Assembly (NCBI GenBank): GCA_005800405.1
Contig: SYFN01000119.1
Span: 1 to 18,204 of the forward strand
Length of the DNA stretch: 18,204 nucleotides
Direction: 5' to 3'
From: Burkholderiales bacterium
GTDB taxonomy: Bacteria; Pseudomonadota; Gammaproteobacteria; Burkholderiales; Burkholderiaceae_D
The notes beneath the pieces are model-generated. The model was not told the origin of the DNA. It ran no database searches and saw nothing but the letters and a program-made list of their open reading frames with translations. Each line of letters starts with the position of its first letter. Position 1 is the stretch's first letter. Shown here one piece after another: positions 15,189-18,204 of this stretch. The position numbers and the translations under genes are program-made.

Positions 15189-16381
15189 TGCGCGTCCTTT
15201 GTCTCGCGCTTGTTGTCACGATCAACCGCGTTACCACGAATCATGCGCACCAGATCACCATCATTCAAGAAACCAGCACCGGCCACCACAATCTCGTCTT
15301 GCAGCGAAATACCTTCGGTAATCTCGACATAGTCCTGCAGGTACCGCCCGGTCTTGACCTTCAGTTGCGCCACGCGCCCGTCAGACTTCATCTGAAATAC
15401 ATAGCTAAAGCCATCTCGCACAACCACCGCCTGTTGCGGCAGCGTGACACCGTTGCCACTACCAAGCATGAATTCGCCGCGCGCAAACATACCTGGTTTG
15501 GCTGGTGCTTCGCCCGAGGCAACGGGAAGCAGATCAACGAACACCAGCGCTGAACGATTTTGCGGATTGACGGTGGGCCCGATCATTCGCACCTTGCCGT
15601 TCAAGCGTGTTCCATTCGCTGCGACTAGCGTGACGCCAGAGCCAATGCGTATGCGCGATAGCTCGCTCGCCATTACCTCAGCGCGCCACTCCAGCCTGCC
15701 CTTGCGAATCATTCGAAATAGCTCGGTACCGTTCGCGACAACTGCACCCACGGTCGCGCTGCGTGCAGAGATCACACCGCTGTCCGGCGCGCGTAGTTGT
15801 GTGAACTTCAGCCGCAGCCTTTGTGCACTGACTGCTGCCTCAGCCGCTGCGACACGCGCACGCGCGGTTTGCTCTCCGGCGAGAAATTGATTGATCTGCT
15901 GGGTGCTGATTGCACCGGTGTTCACCAAGGATCGCGCACGCTCGGCATTTGAGCTGGCCTCGGCGAGTGTGGCTTGGGCCTCCAGCAAAGCGGCATTGGC
16001 CTGAGCAAGATCGGCTCGCACGGTCTCGTCGGAGAAACGAGCGAGGGTTTGACCGACACGCACAAGGTCACCGACATTCACCAACACCTCGGTCAAGCGC
16101 AGCCCATTTGCCTCGCTGCCAATACTCGCCTCCTGCCAGGCGGCGATATCGCCGTTGGCAACCAGTGTCTGCGAGAGACGGGTTAGCTGTGGGCGCGCCG
16201 TGTTGACAGTCAATGCGGCCTTCGCAGTTGATGGCGGCTTGGTGCTGGTCGCCTTGTCGTTCGCCTTGCTGCCAGGGGTGAGCGAAAGCCAGGCGGCGAG
16301 CATCATCAGCCTCGCTACGCTTGCGATTGCCGAACGCGGGGGTCGACGCGGGAAGTGTCGGATCGGGTGCAAGGTCATCAT
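15185..16381 (-). CDS. RND efflux periplasmic adaptor (membrane fusion protein)
   Basis: The 398-residue protein has an N-terminal signal/anchor (hydrophobic about 19-36), with no lipobox cysteine, unlike AcrA or MexA. The adaptor domains follow in order: first half-lipoyl strand ending in VGDLVRVGQTLARF (about 102-115), an Ala/Glu-rich alpha hairpin (DLAQANAALLEAQATLAEASSNAERARSL ... RVAAAEAAVSAQRLRL), second half-lipoyl LRAPDSGVISARSATVGAVVANGTELFRM, beta-barrel, and membrane-proximal domain. The ATG at 16381 overlaps the stop of the channel gene (ATGA) and its own stop overlaps the permease start. It bridges permease and outer-membrane channel. A second ATG directly follows the first. Confidence 0.93.
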   Translation of the reverse strand: MMTLHPIRHFPRRPPRSAIASVARLMMLAAWLSLTPGSKANDKATSTKPPSTAKAALTVNTARPQLTRLSQTLVANGDIAAWQEASIGSEANGLRLTEVLVNVGDLVRVGQTLARFSDETVRADLAQANAALLEAQATLAEASSNAERARSLVNTGAISTQQINQFLAGEQTARARVAAAEAAVSAQRLRLKFTQLRAPDSGVISARSATVGAVVANGTELFRMIRKGRLEWRAEVMASELSRIRIGSGVTLVAANGTRLNGKVRMIGPTVNPQNRSALVFVDLLPVASGEAPAKPGMFARGEFMLGSGNGVTLPQQAVVVRDGFSYVFQMKSDGRVAQLKVKTGRYLQDYVEITEGISLQDEIVVAGAGFLNDGDLVRMIRGNAVDRDNKRETKDAQ

Positions 16382-17850
16382 GGTTTCGACTGTGCGCGAG
16401 TTTTATCGGATGATGTTGGCGACTGCCAGCCGCCGCCACCGGCGCGGTACAAGGCGATCCATGCTGCGATGCGCTCACGCTGCAGGCTCACCAGTGCGGT
16501 CTCTGCTCCAAGTTTGCTGCGACGCGCCTCCTCCAGCTCGATTAGGCTACCAAAACCTTTTTTGTAGCGTAGCTGGGCGGCATCGAGCGAGGCCATGAAG
16601 CCGTCGATCGCAATCTGCGCGTCGTCACTGCGCGCCGCAATGCTATCGAGATTAACCAAACTCTCTTCGACTTCACGCACCGCGCGGCGTACGGTGGCGC
16701 GGTATAAATTTGCAGCGGCTTCATAACGCGCCACCGCTGCCGCCGTAGTGGCGCGTCGCCGATTACCATCAAAGATAGGCAGGCTCAGGGCCACAGGACC
16801 CACCGTCCAACTGTTCAGATTGAATGCGCCATCGCTGGTCTCAAATCGATTACGACCTATGGTTCCGGCTAGCGAGAGTCGCGGGTAGCGTCGCGCTTCG
16901 ACGCTACCGACATCGTTGCTGGCGGCGGCGACCTCCTGCGCGGCTGCGTAAATGTCAGGACGTTGTGCCAGCGTTGCCGCGGGTAGCTCTGCGAGGGGTA
17001 CCGGCGTCGGGAGCGGCAGGGTCGCGGGCACGCTGTCGAGCTTGGCGCGCAGATCGCGCTCATCAAGACCGGTCAGCATGACGAGCGCTTTGACATCCAC
17101 GTCGCACTTCGCTCGCAACGCGGTGACTCGGCTGCGTCCCTCTGCTGCACTGGCCCGCGTCAGCGCTGAATTTGCCGGAGGCTGAAATCCCGCTCTAACC
17201 GCCAGCTCAGTTAGGCGCGTAATCTCGGCACGCGAGGCTGCATCAGCCTCTGCAACTGTCAGCAAACGCCTACAGCCCCTCAAGGCATAGTACTGATTGG
17301 CAGTCTCGGCTGCCACTGATACGCGCGCCTCGTGCCAGTTGGCCTCGGCACCTTGTGCACGGAGCTGCGCCGCGTCGCGCGCCAATCGATTTACGCCAAA
17401 CAGGTCAATCTCCCAACTGGCCTGCAACGAGCCCTGGAAAACATTACCACCGGGGAAAGGCGGAAACGCGCTGCGGCGCTGTGCACTGACGCCAGCATCC
17501 AGGGTAGGCTGCAGTGCGCCACCTGCAGCCAATCGCTCTGCATTCGCCTGTTCGATCCTCGAGCGGGCGACACTGACACTAGCACTCTCGTTTTGCGCTG
17601 CGCCGATCAGATCGATCAGCAGCGGGTCTTGCTGCCGCCGCCACCAATCCGCCAGCGCCGACACTTGCCCACCATGGGCCAAAGCGCCCTCACCGGGCAT
17701 GGGCGCGATCCATTGTGCGGGAAGAGTCAGATCAGGCTTGGCCGTTAGTAGTAGCGCACTGATATGGCCGCAGCCGCTCAGTTGCATGCACAGCAGCAGG
17801 GGTAACACGGCCAAGTACCGAGCGTGGCTATGGTCGGGTAGTAAAGACAT
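16378..17850 (-). CDS. RND efflux outer-membrane lipoprotein channel (NodT/OprM family)
   Basis: The 490-residue protein has a lipoprotein signal (LLLCMQLSGC, lipidated Cys at 27) and the two repeated OEP domains of TolC-like channels: Ala-rich coiled helices such as SVSVARSRIEQANAERLAAGG and GAEANWHEARVSVAAETANQYYAL, and VGPVALSLPIFDGNRRRATTAAAVARYEAAANLYRATVRRAVREVEESL near the end. It forms the trimeric exit duct of the pump. It is the first gene of the operon, which is a less common order than adaptor-permease-channel. No strong ribosome binding site precedes the ATG at 17850. Instead a perfect palindrome covers the start codon. Confidence 0.93.
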   Translation of the reverse strand: MSLLPDHSHARYLAVLPLLLCMQLSGCGHISALLLTAKPDLTLPAQWIAPMPGEGALAHGGQVSALADWWRRQQDPLLIDLIGAAQNESASVSVARSRIEQANAERLAAGGALQPTLDAGVSAQRRSAFPPFPGGNVFQGSLQASWEIDLFGVNRLARDAAQLRAQGAEANWHEARVSVAAETANQYYALRGCRRLLTVAEADAASRAEITRLTELAVRAGFQPPANSALTRASAAEGRSRVTALRAKCDVDVKALVMLTGLDERDLRAKLDSVPATLPLPTPVPLAELPAATLAQRPDIYAAAQEVAAASNDVGSVEARRYPRLSLAGTIGRNRFETSDGAFNLNSWTVGPVALSLPIFDGNRRRATTAAAVARYEAAANLYRATVRRAVREVEESLVNLDSIAARSDDAQIAIDGFMASLDAAQLRYKKGFGSLIELEEARRSKLGAETALVSLQRERIAAWIALYRAGGGGWQSPTSSDKTRAQSKP

Positions 17851-17864
17851 TTTTTCAAAAAATG
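17848..17864. promoter_or_regulatory. 17-base palindrome covering the start codon of the efflux operon
   Basis: CATTTTTT-C-AAAAAATG is a perfect palindrome whose left CAT is the complement of the ATG of the channel gene. In mRNA it could form an A/U hairpin sequestering the start codon, or in DNA act as a repressor site. The usual Shine-Dalgarno position is occupied by its A/T arms. Confidence 0.4.
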
Positions 17865-17876
17865 GAAGTCGTCCGC

Positions 17877-17906
17877 ATTATCCCAGTATCTACCATTTGA
17901 TGTCTG
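17877..17906 (-). promoter_or_regulatory. Candidate promoter of the RND efflux operon
   Basis: Reading leftward, CAGACA (complement of 17901-17906) and GATAAT (complement of 17877-17882) are separated by 18 bases. They match 4/6 and 5/6 of the sigma-70 boxes, 27 bases upstream of the first start codon. No TetR, MarR or LysR regulator gene is adjacent in the window. Confidence 0.4.
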
Positions 17907-18065
17907 TGACTTGAGGAAAGATTCGAGCCCAAGCGCCGCTGATTTGCTTTCAGTTTAGGGCCATGAATCACGAGAGTTTTACATGATCAATCATTGCATT
18001 GATAAGGCTGGATTCTGGATAAGCGAAAGCAAGTGTGTTTGCAGTGCTCGATGTATGGAATCTTT

Positions 18066-18088
18066 TTAGGGAAGCGCTGATTTATTCC
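18066..18088. repeat. Probable left end of an IS5-family element with target TTAG
   Basis: TTAG (18066-18069) fits the YTAR target preferred by the IS5 group. It is followed directly by GGAAGCGCTGATTTATTCC, which begins with the GGAAG typical of IS5-group terminal repeats and lies 89 bases before the transposase start. The right end and second target copy are beyond the window, so the boundary is inferred. Confidence 0.55.
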
Positions 18089-18158
18089 CCGAAGGCCTTC
18101 CCGTAACGCAGTTGTTCTTTTAGAATTACGTCTACGCCCCCTGCTAGCGAGACTGCTC

Positions 18159-18204
18159 ATGCAAACTAGTTTCTCCGAACTAGAATACGCCGCGAAGAAG
18201 AAGA
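18159..18204 (+). CDS. IS5-family transposase, N-terminal fragment (cut by window edge)
   Basis: ATG at 18159 opens a frame reading MQTSFSELEYAAKKK up to the window end. The F-S/A-E-x-E-Y-A-x-K-K pattern is characteristic of the N-terminus of IS5-group transposases. The catalytic DDE domain is outside the window, so activity cannot be judged. The upstream 89 bases carry the presumed terminal repeat and promoter of the element. Confidence 0.75.
   Translation, partial: MQTSFSELEYAAKKK

Noticed and set aside
12345..15553. Several rightward open frames antisense to the RND permease and adaptor
   Set aside because: They mirror the codon pattern of strongly supported genes on the other strand and have no recognisable domains.
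1..18204. CRISPR arrays, tRNA or rRNA genes, phage genes, toxin-antitoxin pairs
   Set aside because: No regularly spaced repeats, cloverleaf-like sequence, rRNA signature, phage structural gene or toxin-antitoxin pair was seen on either strand.

Overview
The window reads as chromosomal or accessory DNA of a Gram-negative proteobacterium, probably beta- or gammaproteobacterial. This rests on two lipobox lipoproteins, a tripartite RND efflux operon, a LysR regulator and IS30/IS5-type transposases at the two edges; no rRNA or tRNA is present to confirm it. The left edge (1-132) is the 3' end of an IS30-family transposase, and the right edge (from about 18070) is the 5' end of an IS5-family element, so the segment lies between two insertion sequences.

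From left to right: (1) a leftward gene for a secreted SUMF1/FGE-sulfatase-fold protein that lacks the cysteines of true formylglycine-generating enzymes. (2) A rightward three-gene unit, SDR dehydrogenase - RuBisCO-like protein (RLP) - DUF1537 four-carbon acid sugar kinase, the most interesting block. The gene set fits oxidation, phosphorylation and RLP-catalysed decarboxylation or cleavage of a branched or four/five-carbon acid sugar, as in published D-apionate/3-oxo-isoapionate catabolism. The exact substrate cannot be read from the sequence. (3) A small secreted four-cysteine protein of unknown function, followed by about 0.6 kb without a convincing gene. (4) A leftward small secreted protein ending in an HExxH-type zinc-site motif. 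(5) A leftward SbtA-family bicarbonate transporter gene facing away from a LysR-type (CbbR/CmpR-like) regulator, with a long interrupted palindrome between them that looks like the operator. (6) A small leftward coiled-coil/membrane protein. (7) A large rightward lipoprotein with a C-terminal caspase (C14) domain, whose stop codon overlaps the start of a second SDR gene. (8) A leftward operon for a complete RND pump: outer-membrane lipoprotein channel, periplasmic adaptor and inner-membrane permease, each joined to the next by a 4-base ATGA/GTGA overlap.

The RLP unit and the sbtA/LysR pair are both 'carbon' genes, but the RLP keeps a decarboxylase-type RLP active site with one lysine changed and is not expected to be a CO2-fixing RuBisCO. 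The two blocks are therefore better treated as separate functions. The best candidates for under-described biology are the RLP/kinase/SDR unit, the caspase lipoprotein coupled to an SDR, and the tiny HExxH protein.
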